A stretch of 64,000 bases of DNA from positions 1 to 64,000 of the forward strand of contig CAVZOP010000004.1 in NCBI GenBank assembly GCA_963776935.1, written 5' to 3'. Below, piece by piece: positions 24,814 through 34,290 of the stretch. The position numbers and the translations under genes are program-made. The notes under the pieces were generated by a model, which saw only the letters and a program-made list of their open reading frames with translations, searched no databases and was not told the origin of the DNA. Origin of the DNA: JALOLG01 sp963776935 (GTDB taxonomy: Bacteria > Actinomycetota > Acidimicrobiia > Acidimicrobiales > Ilumatobacteraceae). The first letter of the stretch is position 1. Each line of letters begins with the position of its first letter.

Positions 24814-25687
24814 CCAACAAGAACGGCGCGTCGGCCCAGCTCTCGAGGGCTTCGACGACGGCGGCGGCGACGCCGACGTTGAGGTCGATCACGGTCTGGA
24901 CGGGGCCGATCGCGCACAGCACGGCCGGCATCCGCGTCTCGCGCAGGACGGACAGCCGCATCCCGTGCGCCTGCAGGGGGATGCTCGGAACCCGCTTCTC
25001 GAACATATGTACGAGCCGAGTGGCGAGCGAGCGCCCGCCCGCCGATTCGAACGTGGGCACGGCGTAGTAACACACCGTGGCCACGGTCTCGGCCCGGGCC
25101 TCGAACCCCACGTAGACGGTGGCCGCGAACCGGTTCGCGGTGGCGGCCTGTGCCGGGGCGTCCGGCTCATCGGTCGCCGTGACCGTCGCGCCGCGCTGTC
25201 TCAAGGCGTGCGTGACCTGGCGCGTCAGCGAGCTCATCCCCCCGAACTGGCCGATGACGACCCGCAGGTCGTCGAGCCGGCGGCACGATCCCGACAGCGC
25301 CTCGAACTCGCGGAGGGCGGCGACGCCCGGTCCCGAGCCGCTCTGGCGGCCGAGGACGTCGAGCGCCCGAACCGTCTCGGGTCCGCAGACTCCGTCGGGC
25401 GTCAGCCCGCAGTTGCGCTGGAAGTCCTCGAGCGCTCGGGTTGTCGTCGGCCCCAGGATCCCGTCGACGCGGCCGCAGTCGAAACCCAGTCTGGCGAGCA
25501 CCGACTGCAATGCGGCGACGTCGTCACCGCGCATGTTCGGAGCGGAGAGCACCAGCGTGCGGTCGCCGAGCTGGTACGACGCCTCGACGAGAGCCGTCCA
25601 CGTCGGCTCGTCGCAGCGGCCGTGCACGTGGAGGCCGCGAGCACCTTGGAACTCAGCGACGGCGCGCTCCGTCGACGCGGCGAACAC
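24761..25687 (-). CDS. cwlM: CwlM-like protein: peptidoglycan-binding repeats plus amidase-3 fold
   Basis: In M. tuberculosis CwlM (Rv3915) activates MurA when phosphorylated rather than cutting the wall; position next to trxA and near parB is the same here. Seen: peptidoglycan-binding repeat 1 (FAASTERAVAEFQGARGLHVHGRCDEPTWTAL, partly upstream), repeat 2 (GDDVAALQSVLARLGF, LEDFQRNCGLTPDG), then an amidase-3-like domain (VVIGQFGG to VETWAD-type end). The first repeat clearly begins before the GTG at 25687: in-frame YFPLTPGQRGEAIRDLQ lies at 25783-25733. No ATG/GTG/TTG precedes it, so the true start is near 25795 with a rare ATT or a hidden indel. Confidence 0.82.
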   Translation of the reverse strand: MFAASTERAVAEFQGARGLHVHGRCDEPTWTALVEASYQLGDRTLVLSAPNMRGDDVAALQSVLARLGFDCGRVDGILGPTTTRALEDFQRNCGLTPDGVCGPETVRALDVLGRQSGSGPGVAALREFEALSGSCRRLDDLRVVIGQFGGMSSLTRQVTHALRQRGATVTATDEPDAPAQAATANRFAATVYVGFEARAETVATVCYYAVPTFESAGGRSLATRLVHMFEKRVPSIPLQAHGMRLSVLRETRMPAVLCAIGPVQTVIDLNVGVAAAVVEALESWADAPFLLAGGEAPAAPPPEPGLHL

Positions 25688-25773
25688 CCCCGATTCGGTT
25701 CCGTCTGGCGGGAACCCAGCAGCGCTCAGACGGCGCTGCAGATCGCGGATGGCTTCGCCGCGCTGACCGGGGG

Positions 25774-26112
25774 TCAGCGGGAAGTAGCGAGGAATTCGTC
25801 GAGCTCCTGCAGCAACTGGCTCTTGCCCTTGGCACCGACGAGGCGCTTGCGCACTTCGCCGCCGTGGAACACGAGCAGGGTCGGGATGCTCATCACGTTG
25901 AACCGCATCGCCACCTCGGGGTTGTCGTCGACGTTGAGCTTGGCGATCGTGACCTGATCACCCAACTCGCCGGCGAGCTCCTCGAGCACCGGAGTGATCA
26001 TCTTGCACGGCCCGCACCACTCGGCCCAGAAGTCGACGACGACGGGAGTGTCGGAACCGCTGACAGTCTCGTCGAATGTTGCGGTGGACAGGTTCACGAT
26101 GCCGTTGGCCAT
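25774..26112 (-). CDS. trxA: Thioredoxin
   Basis: General disulfide reductase, 112 residues. The active site is FWAEWCGPCKM, followed by LNVDDNPEVAMRFNVMSIPTLLVFHGGE with the cis-Pro. Likely reduced by the reductase encoded just upstream. A good ECF-type promoter lies 48-72 bases before the ATG. The CwlM-like frame overlaps its end. Confidence 0.96.
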   Translation of the reverse strand: MANGIVNLSTATFDETVSGSDTPVVVDFWAEWCGPCKMITPVLEELAGELGDQVTIAKLNVDDNPEVAMRFNVMSIPTLLVFHGGEVRKRLVGAKGKSQLLQELDEFLATSR

Positions 26113-26129
26113 TGGGGTGGTTCCTCTCG

Positions 26130-26158
26130 TATGAGCGGTTGCAGTGTACTGATGTCAA
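26130..26158 (-). promoter_or_regulatory. Second possible promoter of trxA (housekeeping type)
   Basis: On the minus strand TTGACA, 17 bases, then CTCATA, just upstream of the trxA ribosome-binding site. The -35 is perfect; the -10 is poor. Confidence 0.35.
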
Positions 26159-26159
26159 C

Positions 26160-26184
26160 AACGAGTACGGGGTCGGCTATTCCC
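26160..26184 (-). promoter_or_regulatory. ECF-sigma-type promoter upstream of trxA
   Basis: On the minus strand GGGAAT, 15 bases, CGTT. This matches the promoter type of SigR/SigM-like ECF factors (GGGAAY-N15/16-CGTY), known to drive thioredoxin genes in actinobacteria. An ECF sigma gene lies 2.3 kb upstream in the same direction, making it a candidate regulator by inference. Confidence 0.55.
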
Positions 26185-26280
26185 GCCCGCCGGGGTCAAC
26201 AATTCCACCGAACTGTCTGCTCCAAACGAAGCGGCAGCTCATCTGAAGCAGACAGAACGCGGGGGTGCGGACGGGAGGCG

Positions 26281-27237
26281 TCACGCGTGGGAGTGGACGT
26301 TGGCCTCGAGCCACCGCTCGGCATCGATCGCGGCCATGCACCCCGAGCCGGCGGCGGTGATCGCCTGTCGGTAGGTGTGGTCCTGCACGTCGCCGCACGC
26401 GAACACGCCGTCGATGTTGGTGTACGACGAGTCCGGCTTGGTGATCAGGTACCCGTTCTCGTCCATGTCGAGCACGCCCTTGAACAGATCGGTGTTGGGC
26501 GAGTGTCCGATCGCGACGAACATCCCGGTCACCGGCAGCGTCGACGTCTCGCCGGTCACGACGTTGCGGACGACGGCTCCGGTGAGCCGGTCCTCTCCGA
26601 CGAGGTCGTCGACGGTCGTGTTCCACACGAACTCGATCTTGGGGTTGGCGAACGCCCGGTCCTGCATGATCTTCGATGCCCGCAGCGAGTCGCGCCGGTG
26701 GAGGATGCTCACCTTGTCGGCGAACTTGGTGAGGAACGTGGCCTCTTCCATCGCCGAGTCACCGCCGCCGACGACGGCGATGTGCTGACCCTTGAAGAAG
26801 AACCCGTCGCACGTCGCACACGTCGACAAGCCATGTCCGAGGAGTCGGCTCTCGGCCTCGAGCCCCAGCATCAACGAACGGGCACCCGTGCTCACGATCA
26901 CCGACTCGGCGTGGTACTCGGTGTCTCGAACCGACACCCGGAACGGTCGCTCCGAGAAGTCCACCGACGTCACCTTCTCGGTGAGGAACTCGGCACCGAA
27001 GCGCATCGCCTGCTCCCGGAACTTGAACATCAACTCGGGTCCCATGATCCCGTCGGGGAAGCCGGGGTAGTTCTCGACGTCGGTGGTCAACATCAGCTGA
27101 CCGCCCGGCTGGTCGCTCGACGATGACGGTTCACCCTCGATCACCAACGGAGCGAGGTTGGCTCGGGCGGCGTAGATCGCGGCGGTGAGGCCGGCGGGGC
27201 CGGACCCGATGATGATGACGTTGCGCGCGCTGCTCAT
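26281..27237 (-). CDS. trxB: Thioredoxin reductase (NADPH)
   Basis: FAD enzyme passing electrons from NADPH to thioredoxin, 318 residues. FAD loop IIIGSGPAGLTAAIYAARA at 8-26, redox CATC in STCATCDGFFF, NADPH loop VVGGGDSAMEEA, and the closing FAD motif GVFACGDVQDHTYRQAITAAGSGC. All catalytic Cys are present. It is separated from trxA by 168 bp that hold an ECF-type promoter, so the two genes may be regulated apart. Confidence 0.96.
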   Translation of the reverse strand: MSSARNVIIIGSGPAGLTAAIYAARANLAPLVIEGEPSSSSDQPGGQLMLTTDVENYPGFPDGIMGPELMFKFREQAMRFGAEFLTEKVTSVDFSERPFRVSVRDTEYHAESVIVSTGARSLMLGLEAESRLLGHGLSTCATCDGFFFKGQHIAVVGGGDSAMEEATFLTKFADKVSILHRRDSLRASKIMQDRAFANPKIEFVWNTTVDDLVGEDRLTGAVVRNVVTGETSTLPVTGMFVAIGHSPNTDLFKGVLDMDENGYLITKPDSSYTNIDGVFACGDVQDHTYRQAITAAGSGCMAAIDAERWLEANVHSHA

Positions 27238-27295
27238 GGTGTGGGGAGACTCCAGGCTGTTCGTGTAGGAGCGGACATGACCGCTGGCGAAGGCT

Positions 27296-27619
27296 TCAGA
27301 CTTCGTCTGAGTGGCGCTTCTTCATCAACAACGCTCCGAGGAGGCAGCAGATTCCGCCGATGATGAAGTAGCTGAGGTAGACGGCTTGGCCCCACGTGAC
27401 CGCCAAGTCGAGCAACGACTGCAGCCCGCGCGTGAGGATGATCACCAGCAGGACCAAGGCGGTGATTCCGAGCACCGCGCCGAGCAGACCGAACACGACG
27501 GCGCGGGCCGCTTTCACCGCGTTGTCGGTGGTCTTCTCGCGAACTGTGCCGACGACGCGCTCGACGGTGTCGGCGAGCTCGGGAGCCCAGTTCGGGTCGG
27601 TCAGTGGGTTGCCCGGCAT
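27296..27619 (-). CDS. Small two-helix membrane protein, function unknown
   Basis: A 107-residue protein with an amphipathic N-terminal part (WAPELADTVERVVGTVREKTTDNAVKAAR), two membrane helices (AVVFGLLGAVLGITALVLLVIIL and AVYLSYFIIGGICCLLGALLM) and a short basic end. It resembles phage-holin-like or YqjE-type small envelope proteins in shape only. It lies between the anti-sigma gene and trxB, 22 bases after the former, in the sigma operon. Confidence 0.7.
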   Translation of the reverse strand: MPGNPLTDPNWAPELADTVERVVGTVREKTTDNAVKAARAVVFGLLGAVLGITALVLLVIILTRGLQSLLDLAVTWGQAVYLSYFIIGGICCLLGALLMKKRHSDEV

Positions 27620-27641
27620 GCGGGAGCCGACAATAGCCGGA

Positions 27642-28539
27642 TCAGGGCACGGGCGCTTCGGCGACGATCTCGCACGTGACGGGATCGACCGCGAACGCCA
27701 CGTCGTCCTCGTCGTCGATGCCGATCAGCACCGTCCGGTCGCGATAGGTGCCCGATCGCGACGTACGTGTCGATGTCGTCGAACGTCGCCGCGCTGCACG
27801 GTCGGGCCAGGACGTCGTTGCCGGTGTCGCGCTCGACCGCGGCTTTGGCGTCGGCGGCGGCCACACCGAGGTCTTCCGGCGTCTGCATCACGGCGAGCGC
27901 CGTCGGCTGGGCGGCGAGTTGCGAGAGCGCGGTCTCCTCCGGGGCGGCCGGCGCTTCCGTCGCATCCGGGCTCTGCGCCTCCTCGGCCACGGCAGCCGAA
28001 TCGGCATCGCCCGCGGCGTCGTCGGCGGCGACACCGCTGCCGGCGAGCGTGTCGGCGGCAGCGGACGGCGGCCCGCCCTGTTCGGTGAACTCGCTGGCCG
28101 CGTCGGCCGGTGCTTCGGTGCTCGCCGACGCGGCGTCGAACGCGGTCGAGCTCTCGTCCTCGCCACCGCCGCCGGACTGAGCGGCGATCACACCGAGCCC
28201 GGCGACCGCGACGACGGCCGCGGCGGCCGCGGTGAGCCAACGCGTGTGCGTACGGCGCCGTTCGAAGGTCACGACGGGTGAGCGTCGGCCGGCTGGCACG
28301 GTTTCGGTGCGGCCGGCCTCGGCGACGTCCCAGGCCGCGAGGGCGGCCGCGATCGCGGCTTCGCGTGCGTCGTCACCAGGTCGTTCGAACCACCGGGCGT
28401 CGAGCAGCGTGGCGCGGGCGGTGCGCAACCGTTCGACCTCGGCGAGCAGGTCGGCGTCGGCCTCCACACGGGCGCGCTCGTCGGGCGTCGCTTCGCCGTC
28501 GAGATACGTGCTCGCAAGAAGGGTGAGGTCGTCGGTCAT
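27642..28539 (-). CDS. Membrane anti-sigma factor of the adjacent ECF sigma, with a frame break
   Basis: N-terminal DDLTLLASTYLDGEATPDERARVEADADLL is an anti-sigma-type domain without a zinc-binding HxxxCxxC. One membrane helix (WLTAAAAAVVAVAGLGVIAA) and a long Ala/Glu/Asp-rich outside region follow. The ATG overlaps the sigma stop (ATGA). M. tuberculosis has RsmM (Rv3912) at this place. The frame from 28539 runs on to a stop at 27601, but after TYVAIG (near 27750) the conserved-looking ending TYRDRTVLIGIDDEDDVAF is in another frame and stops at 27642; one extra base explains it. Confidence 0.75.
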
Positions 28540-29195
28540 GAAGTTTCGGGTCGTGTTTCGGGTCGCGGTTCAGGTCGTTGGGGCACGTCGGAGCCAGAGT
28601 TCAGGTCAGATTGTGTGCTCGTGTCCTGTGTTGGACGTTCATCGGGGGTGCCGCGGTTCCCGAGATGGTCGGCGAGCAGCGACCGGCCCCGGGCGATCCG
28701 CGATTTCACGGTGCCGATCGGCACCCCGAGCACCTCGGAGATCTCGCGGTAGTCGAGGTCGGCGACGTCGCGGAGCACGACCGCGGCTCGGAAGTCGTCC
28801 GGCAGGCCGGCGATCGCGGCGTCGAGTGGCAGCCGTTCGACGATCGCTTCGACGCGACCTTCGGCGAGCTGATCCGTGACCTCGGGGACCTCGCCGTCCT
28901 CACCCACGATTCGTAGGAGTGGCCGCCGGCGTCGTTTGCGCAGCTCGTCCAGTGCGGTGTTGCTGGCCACGCGGTACGCCCAGGTCCCGAACGACGATCG
29001 CCCGTCGAACGACCGGAGACCGTTGACGATGCGGATCATCGCCTCCTGGGCTGCGTCGTCGGCGTCGTGCGAGGTGCCGACGACGCGCCGGCACACGGCG
29101 TGCACCCGGTCGAAGTGGATTCGCAGGAGCTGATCGAGCGCGGCCCGGTCGCCCGCTTGTGCGGAAGCCACCAGCTCGGCGTCGTCGGCGGGCAT
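28536..29195 (-). CDS. ECF RNA polymerase sigma factor (SigM-position)
   Basis: A 219-residue sigma-70 family extracytoplasmic factor. Region 2: FDRVHAVCRRVVGTSHDADDAAQEAMIRIV and GTWAYRVASNTALDELRKRRR. Region 4: AAIAGLPDDFRAAVVLRDVADLDYREISEVLGVPIGTVKSRI. A Ser/Thr/Pro/Arg-rich tail of about 45 residues is extra. ATG at 29195 lies five bases after the kinase stop, and the anti-sigma gene overlaps its end, so kinase, sigma and anti-sigma form one operon. By position it corresponds to mycobacterial SigM; target genes are unknown, though trxA is a candidate. Confidence 0.93.
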   Translation of the reverse strand: MPADDAELVASAQAGDRAALDQLLRIHFDRVHAVCRRVVGTSHDADDAAQEAMIRIVNGLRSFDGRSSFGTWAYRVASNTALDELRKRRRRPLLRIVGEDGEVPEVTDQLAEGRVEAIVERLPLDAAIAGLPDDFRAAVVLRDVADLDYREISEVLGVPIGTVKSRIARGRSLLADHLGNRGTPDERPTQDTSTQSDLNSGSDVPQRPEPRPETRPETS

Positions 29196-29200
29196 CGCCG

Positions 29201-30970
29201 TCAGGCCGTGAACGTGATCTCGGCCAGCCGCCCACGGTAGGGGTTCGCCGTGCTGCAGCCAGTGTCGGGGCCGAGCTCGGTGAGCCACACGAGCAGGTGG
29301 GTCGCCGGCGTCGACACCACCGTCTCGATGACGCCGGGGCTCGCGGCGAACGCCTTGTCGTCGATGGGCTGGCCCCACCCGTCGAGGGTCGCCGGCGGCG
29401 TGGCGTCGGCGGTTGCGAACACCTGCAACGCGTACGGGGCGTTGACAGACTCCACGTGGAGGCGCCCGGTCGACGCCGTCGACAGCGTGACGATCAGTCC
29501 CACGCCGCTCTTGCCGCCCATGTACTGCGACGAGTAGCACTCGGTCGACCACGACGTCGCTCCACTCCCGTCGGCGAGCGCCAGCGGGGCCTGGGCGTCG
29601 TTCTCGCTGCCGTTGCTGCCGTCGGGATCCCACGCCGCGATCTGGGTGATCTCGAGCGGCACCGCGACCGCGACGGTCGTGGGGACGTCGGTGACGTCGG
29701 TGGCGACGTCCTCGGGCAGCACGGTGACCTCCGGCGGACCAACTTCTTCACCGCCGTCTGTCCTGAGCATGATCCAGAGGATCGCGCCGACGATGGCGGC
29801 GACGGCGAGGAGCCCCCCGATGACGACGAGTGAGGGGGTCCATCGTTGCTGCAACCCGCGGGCCGGTCGGGCGCGGATCACACCTTGCGTCGACGGCGTG
29901 CGATCGCCGATGGGGCTGTCGCCGCTCTGGCGGCCGCGGATCCCGACCCGCGTGCGTGGCGCGGGCGCCTGCGGTTGCATCATCGCGACGGTGGCGGGTG
30001 GCTCGCCGGGGATGAGTGGACGCGGGGGCGGAGCGGCCGCGGTGGCCGGGGCCAGACCGCGGCGAGGTGGTTCGGCGGGCGTGCCGTCGATGGTTGGGGG
30101 TGTGGTGTCGACGGCGAGCAGCGCGGTACGCAGGTCGGCGCCCGTCGCCGGCCGGTGGGCCGGGTTGCGGGCGAGCGTGCGATGGATCAGGTTGATCAGA
30201 CCGACCGGCAGCGTCGGTCGGAGCCGGGCGAGGTCGGTCGGGTCGCGCTGGAGCCGGGCGAGCGCGGTATCGGCGTCGGTCTCGCCCTGGAACGGCACAC
30301 GTCCGGCGAGACACTCGTAGAGCACCAACCCGAGCGAGTACAGGTCGGCACGGCCGTCGAGCTTGCGACCCCTGACCTGCTCGGGCGACAGGTACTTGGC
30401 CGTCCCCATCATCACGTTGTCGCTGGTCAGGTCGGTGTCGGCGATGTCGAGACCCTTGGCGATGCCGAAGTCGGTCAAGAGCACCCGGCCATCGGACGTG
30501 ACGAGGATGTTGGCGGGCTTGACGTCGCGGTGCACGAAGCCGGAGCGGTGGGCCTCGTCGAGAGCGCTCGCCACGGCCGCCCCGATGTGAATGGTGAGCT
30601 CGGGCCCGAGGCGCTTCTGGCTGTCGAGCAGTTGGCGCAGGCTCTTGCCGTCGACGAGTTGCATCACGACGGCCTGGCGACCGTCGTGCTCGAACACGTC
30701 GTGCACGGCGACGATGTTGGGGTGGTTCAGCTGGGCGACGGCGATCGCCTCGCGCCGGAACCGTTCGGCGACCACGGGATCGGTGGCGAGGTTCGGCTTG
30801 AGCCATTTGACGGCAACTCGACGATCGAGTTGGGTGTCGGTCGCGACCCACACCTCGGCCATCCCGCCGTGCCCGATCCGCCGCTCGAGGCGATATCGGC
30901 TCGCGAGCAGCTCGACGGACGCGTCGGGAACGGGCGCCGACGGTGAAGGGGGCGAGGCGGGTGAGGGCAT
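29201..30970 (-). CDS. Membrane Ser/Thr protein kinase with MviN-like extracellular domain
   Basis: A 589-residue Hanks-type kinase. Gly loop IGHGGMAEVW (32-41), Lys55 in VAVKWLK, catalytic HRDVKPANI (147-155), DFG at 167-169, SPEQ at 195-198: all catalytic residues are kept. A Pro-rich juxtamembrane region, one membrane helix (379-402) and an extracellular discoidin-like domain (about 440-589, with WSTECYSSQYMG and LHVESVNAPYALQVFATAD) follow; no PASTA repeats. In M. tuberculosis MviN (Rv3910) the lipid II flippase carries a pseudokinase and a similar C-terminal domain at this locus. Here no MurJ part is present and the kinase looks active. Confidence 0.88.
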   Translation of the reverse strand: MPSPASPPSPSAPVPDASVELLASRYRLERRIGHGGMAEVWVATDTQLDRRVAVKWLKPNLATDPVVAERFRREAIAVAQLNHPNIVAVHDVFEHDGRQAVVMQLVDGKSLRQLLDSQKRLGPELTIHIGAAVASALDEAHRSGFVHRDVKPANILVTSDGRVLLTDFGIAKGLDIADTDLTSDNVMMGTAKYLSPEQVRGRKLDGRADLYSLGLVLYECLAGRVPFQGETDADTALARLQRDPTDLARLRPTLPVGLINLIHRTLARNPAHRPATGADLRTALLAVDTTPPTIDGTPAEPPRRGLAPATAAAPPPRPLIPGEPPATVAMMQPQAPAPRTRVGIRGRQSGDSPIGDRTPSTQGVIRARPARGLQQRWTPSLVVIGGLLAVAAIVGAILWIMLRTDGGEEVGPPEVTVLPEDVATDVTDVPTTVAVAVPLEITQIAAWDPDGSNGSENDAQAPLALADGSGATSWSTECYSSQYMGGKSGVGLIVTLSTASTGRLHVESVNAPYALQVFATADATPPATLDGWGQPIDDKAFAASPGVIETVVSTPATHLLVWLTELGPDTGCSTANPYRGRLAEITFTA

Positions 30971-31064
30971 GACCGCCAGTTCACGCTAGTTGTGCCGACC
31001 CCCAGGTTCTGGGCATTCGCGCCCGAGCGCGACGCACGAACGGAACGGTGGCGCGGCCGCGGTA

Positions 31065-31907
31065 CTACTGGGTCGACTCGGTGAAGGCGACGCCGATCGT
31101 GCCGCGCCCGGCGTGGGTGCCGATCACCGGTCCGATCTCGCCGACGATGATCTCGCCCGGGTAGAGCGGACGCAGCATGTCGACGAACTGGTCGACGTCG
31201 GTGCAATCGGCGTGCAGCACCGCCAGCCCCGACATCCGACCCTCGTACTCGCGCACCTTGTCGACGAGGAAGGCCAGCGCCTTGGATCGCGTTCGTTGCT
31301 TGCCACCCTGCTCGACCTTGCCGTCGATCACCTCGATGATCGGCTTGATCGCCAGCGCCGTTGCCAGCAACGCCTTGGCGTTGCCGATGCGGCCGCCCTT
31401 CTTCAGGTTCTCGAGCGTGTCGAGCGCACCGAACACCCTCGTGCGCGACGCGAGGTCGGTCGCCAGCGAGGCGATCTCGTCGACGTCGGCACCTTCGGCG
31501 GCGCGGCGCGCGCACGCGACGGCGATCGTGCCGAGACCGAGGCTGACGCTGCGGCTGTCGACCACGCGCACGACGATCTCGTCGGCCACCGAGCGGGCGG
31601 CCAGCTCGGCACTCTGCATCGTCGCCGACAGCGCGCCCGAGAGTGACACGACGACGACTCCTGTCGCACCGTCGGCTGCCGCCTGACGGAACACCGTCTC
31701 GAAGGCGCCCGGAGCCGGGGCAGCGGTCTCCGGCAGCCCCGAGGTGGTCGCCGCTTTCGCCCAGAACTCGGCGGTCGAGAGCTCGACACGATCGATGAAC
31801 TCGGTGTCGCCGAAACGGATCGACAGCGGCACGATCTCGATGCCGAGGTCGGTCGCGACCGACTCCGGGAGATCACACGCACTGTCGGTCACGATGCGGA
31901 CGGCCAC
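31065..31907 (-). CDS. DegV family fatty-acid-binding protein
   Basis: A 280-residue DegV protein: MAVRIVTDSACDLPESVATDLGIEIVPLSI, then LSGALSATMQSAELAA, VDSRSVSLGLG, LENLKKGGRIGNAKALLATALAIKPII and VIGTHAGRGTIGVAF. The family binds fatty acids; FakB members hand them to the FakA kinase. No fakA is in the window. It lies 13 bases after the end of the DUF6049-like gene and 95 bases ahead of the kinase. Confidence 0.9.
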   Translation of the reverse strand: MAVRIVTDSACDLPESVATDLGIEIVPLSIRFGDTEFIDRVELSTAEFWAKAATTSGLPETAAPAPGAFETVFRQAAADGATGVVVVSLSGALSATMQSAELAARSVADEIVVRVVDSRSVSLGLGTIAVACARRAAEGADVDEIASLATDLASRTRVFGALDTLENLKKGGRIGNAKALLATALAIKPIIEVIDGKVEQGGKQRTRSKALAFLVDKVREYEGRMSGLAVLHADCTDVDQFVDMLRPLYPGEIIVGEIGPVIGTHAGRGTIGVAFTESTQ

Positions 31908-31919
31908 GGGCGGGACAGC

Positions 31920-34290
31920 CTACCCGTCGGGTTGCTCGAGCGACGAGGACGCCACCGCCGCGTCGGGTGACACGTCGTCGCCGTTGGACGGAACGGAGGA
32001 GGAAGCCGGCGAGTGGGCGCCGGAAGCGACGGCCGTGGCAGCCGCAGGGTCGGTCGTGTCGGACGCCGCCGCCGCCGCCGTGGATTCCTGTTCCGTGCCC
32101 GCCGGCCGGTTGCTGGGATGGCCGTTGCGTGACGGCACGCTGTCGCGCTGGCGACGCTCGCGCCGCGTCCGGCGGAAGTGGCTGAACCACCATGTTGCGA
32201 GCACCAGGAGGGCGGCGCCCGTGAGCAACTGACCGAGGCCGCTCAAGGCGTTCACGCGGGCGGTGAGCACGATCGGCTCGCCGATCACCTCCCCGGACGG
32301 CGTGTGGACTTCGACCGAGACCTCCGACGTGCCGTTCGACCTGGCTTCGATCGGAATCGTGACGTCGGTGATCACTCCGGGCTCGAGCGTCACCTCGGTG
32401 TCGGGTTGCGGGAACGCGAGGCGGCTGGGCCCGCTCACCCGCACGCCGATGCGCAGGGTGGTGGTGCTCGTGTTGCCGAACCGCAACGTGATCGTGCTGG
32501 CCTCCCCGGCGAGCGTGAACGTGAACGGCGCCGGCAGTTGGATCGACTCCTCGATCGCCGCCAGTTCGCGTTCGATCCGATCGAGCCGGCTGGTGACCTC
32601 GGCGTCGTCGATGCCGGTCGAGATCAGCGCTTCGAGCTCCGTCCGCCACCGCGGTGGCCGCGGGTCATCCGCTGGAAGCATCGTCGCCACGTGCTCCATG
32701 TGCAGCCGGACGAGATCGATCTGGTGGACGCGGTCGGTGATGTCGGGGCCGGCGGTCTCGGGGAACGTGACGCGAACCCGTTCGTGGTTGATGAGGAATG
32801 GACCCGTCGTCCCTGGCACGAACGACAGCGTCTGGAAGTCGACGTCGGGATGCTCGGCGACGAAGGCCTCGATGACGGCAAGGACGTCCGGATCGGGGAT
32901 CCCGAGATCAGGTGTCGCGAGCATGAAGCTGCGGGCGTTGGGTCCGAGCTGCAAGCGCATCGCCATCAGGTCGGCGAACAGGTGGACGGCGACCTCGGTG
33001 GGAGTTCCGTCGTCGTCACGGTCGGTCTCGAGGAGCTCGTTGATCGGATCGACGACGGTGAGGGCGAGCTCACCGCCGCCCGACAGCTCGCCGGCGAGCA
33101 GCAACGTCGGATCCGAGAAGTCGGAGCGGATGGTCGCGCTGTAGTTGCTGTCGAGCGCGAGGTAGAGGTCGAACGGAACCATGACGAGCTGCACGCCGAG
33201 ATCGCGCAGCATCGATGCGCCGCCCGTGCTGAGCGGATCGGTGGTGAGCCACGCGACGCGAACGTGTCGCGGTGGCTGGCAGCACTCGTCGGAGCGTGTC
33301 CTCGCCCTCACGCAGCTCGCGGGTGAACGCCTCGACCTGGCCCGCTGCCACCGCCGACGACGGATCGAGCACCGACTCGGGGAGGGCCAGCACCTCGTCG
33401 CCCGCGAGTGCCGATTGCAACCTCGCTTCGAGTGCGGGGTCATCCGCGAGTGACGCGGCGACGACGGGCGGCACCGAAGCGGTGAGGGGTGCCGCGATCA
33501 CCTCGCCGAGTTGGGCGAGCTCGGTGACGCGGGCGTTGGACTCGACGAGGTCGAGCGCGTCGGGCTCGGGTCCAGGGTCGGGGATCCCGGCGACGATCGA
33601 CAAGTTGAGCGTCGATCGGGGGAGCGCTCCGCTGTCGGGCGTCGCCAGCCGTTCGATGAACGTGACGTGCGTGGCGAGCGTTCGCGAGCGTTGGCGGATG
33701 GCGACCGTGACGGGATACAGACCCGCTCGTGGCAGTGCCAGCTCGCTCCTCACCTCGCCGCTGGTCGCCGTCTGCACGTCGAGGATCATCTGGCGAGGGC
33801 TTGCCGCGGTGCCGTTGGTGTCAGGACCGACCACGTCGGCCAGGTCGTACTCGGCGCTGTCGATCGCCGACCGAAAGCCGCCGTCGAGCATCTCGGCCAC
33901 CTCGGACCGCAGCGTGATCGGGTCGAGTGCGGTCACGAGGACGGTGAGCTCGGCGTTGGCGGCCGGCACGGTCGTCGCCGTCGTCGCCGTAGTCGCCGTC
34001 GTGTCAGGAGTCGCGGCCGGGCCAGGCGACGCACCCGGCTCGGTGGTGGCGACGGTCGTCGGCACCGTGGTTTGCGTCGGGTCCGTCGTCGCCGTCGGCT
34101 CCGGGATCGTCCCCACCAGTTCGTACTCGAGGCGGACGACCCCACCCGGCGCGACACTGAACGTCTGGGCCGTCAGGGCGAGCTCGATCGCGTCGTCCTG
34201 CGCGCCCGCCCGGCCCGTTTCCGCGTGTGAGGTGACACCGAGGACCGCGATCGCGATCGCGGCGACGAGCGCGCCCGCGGTCCGATGCAT
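31920..34290 (-). CDS. DUF6049-like secreted, membrane-anchored protein (Rv3909 position), frame-broken
   Basis: About 790 residues when read through. Signal peptide (MHRTAGALVAAIAIAVLGVTSHA), Thr/Pro-rich linker, immunoglobulin-like region, a large middle domain with VAGIPDPGPEPDAL and later WLTTDPLSTGG and FLATPDLG-type motifs, a C-terminal membrane helix (LGQLLTGAALLVLATWWF) and a charged tail. M. tuberculosis Rv3909, next to MviN, has this layout. Near 33275 the frame changes (after EDTLRRVLP, before PRHVRVAWLTTDP). Start ATG overlaps the GNAT stop (TGATG). Confidence 0.75.
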
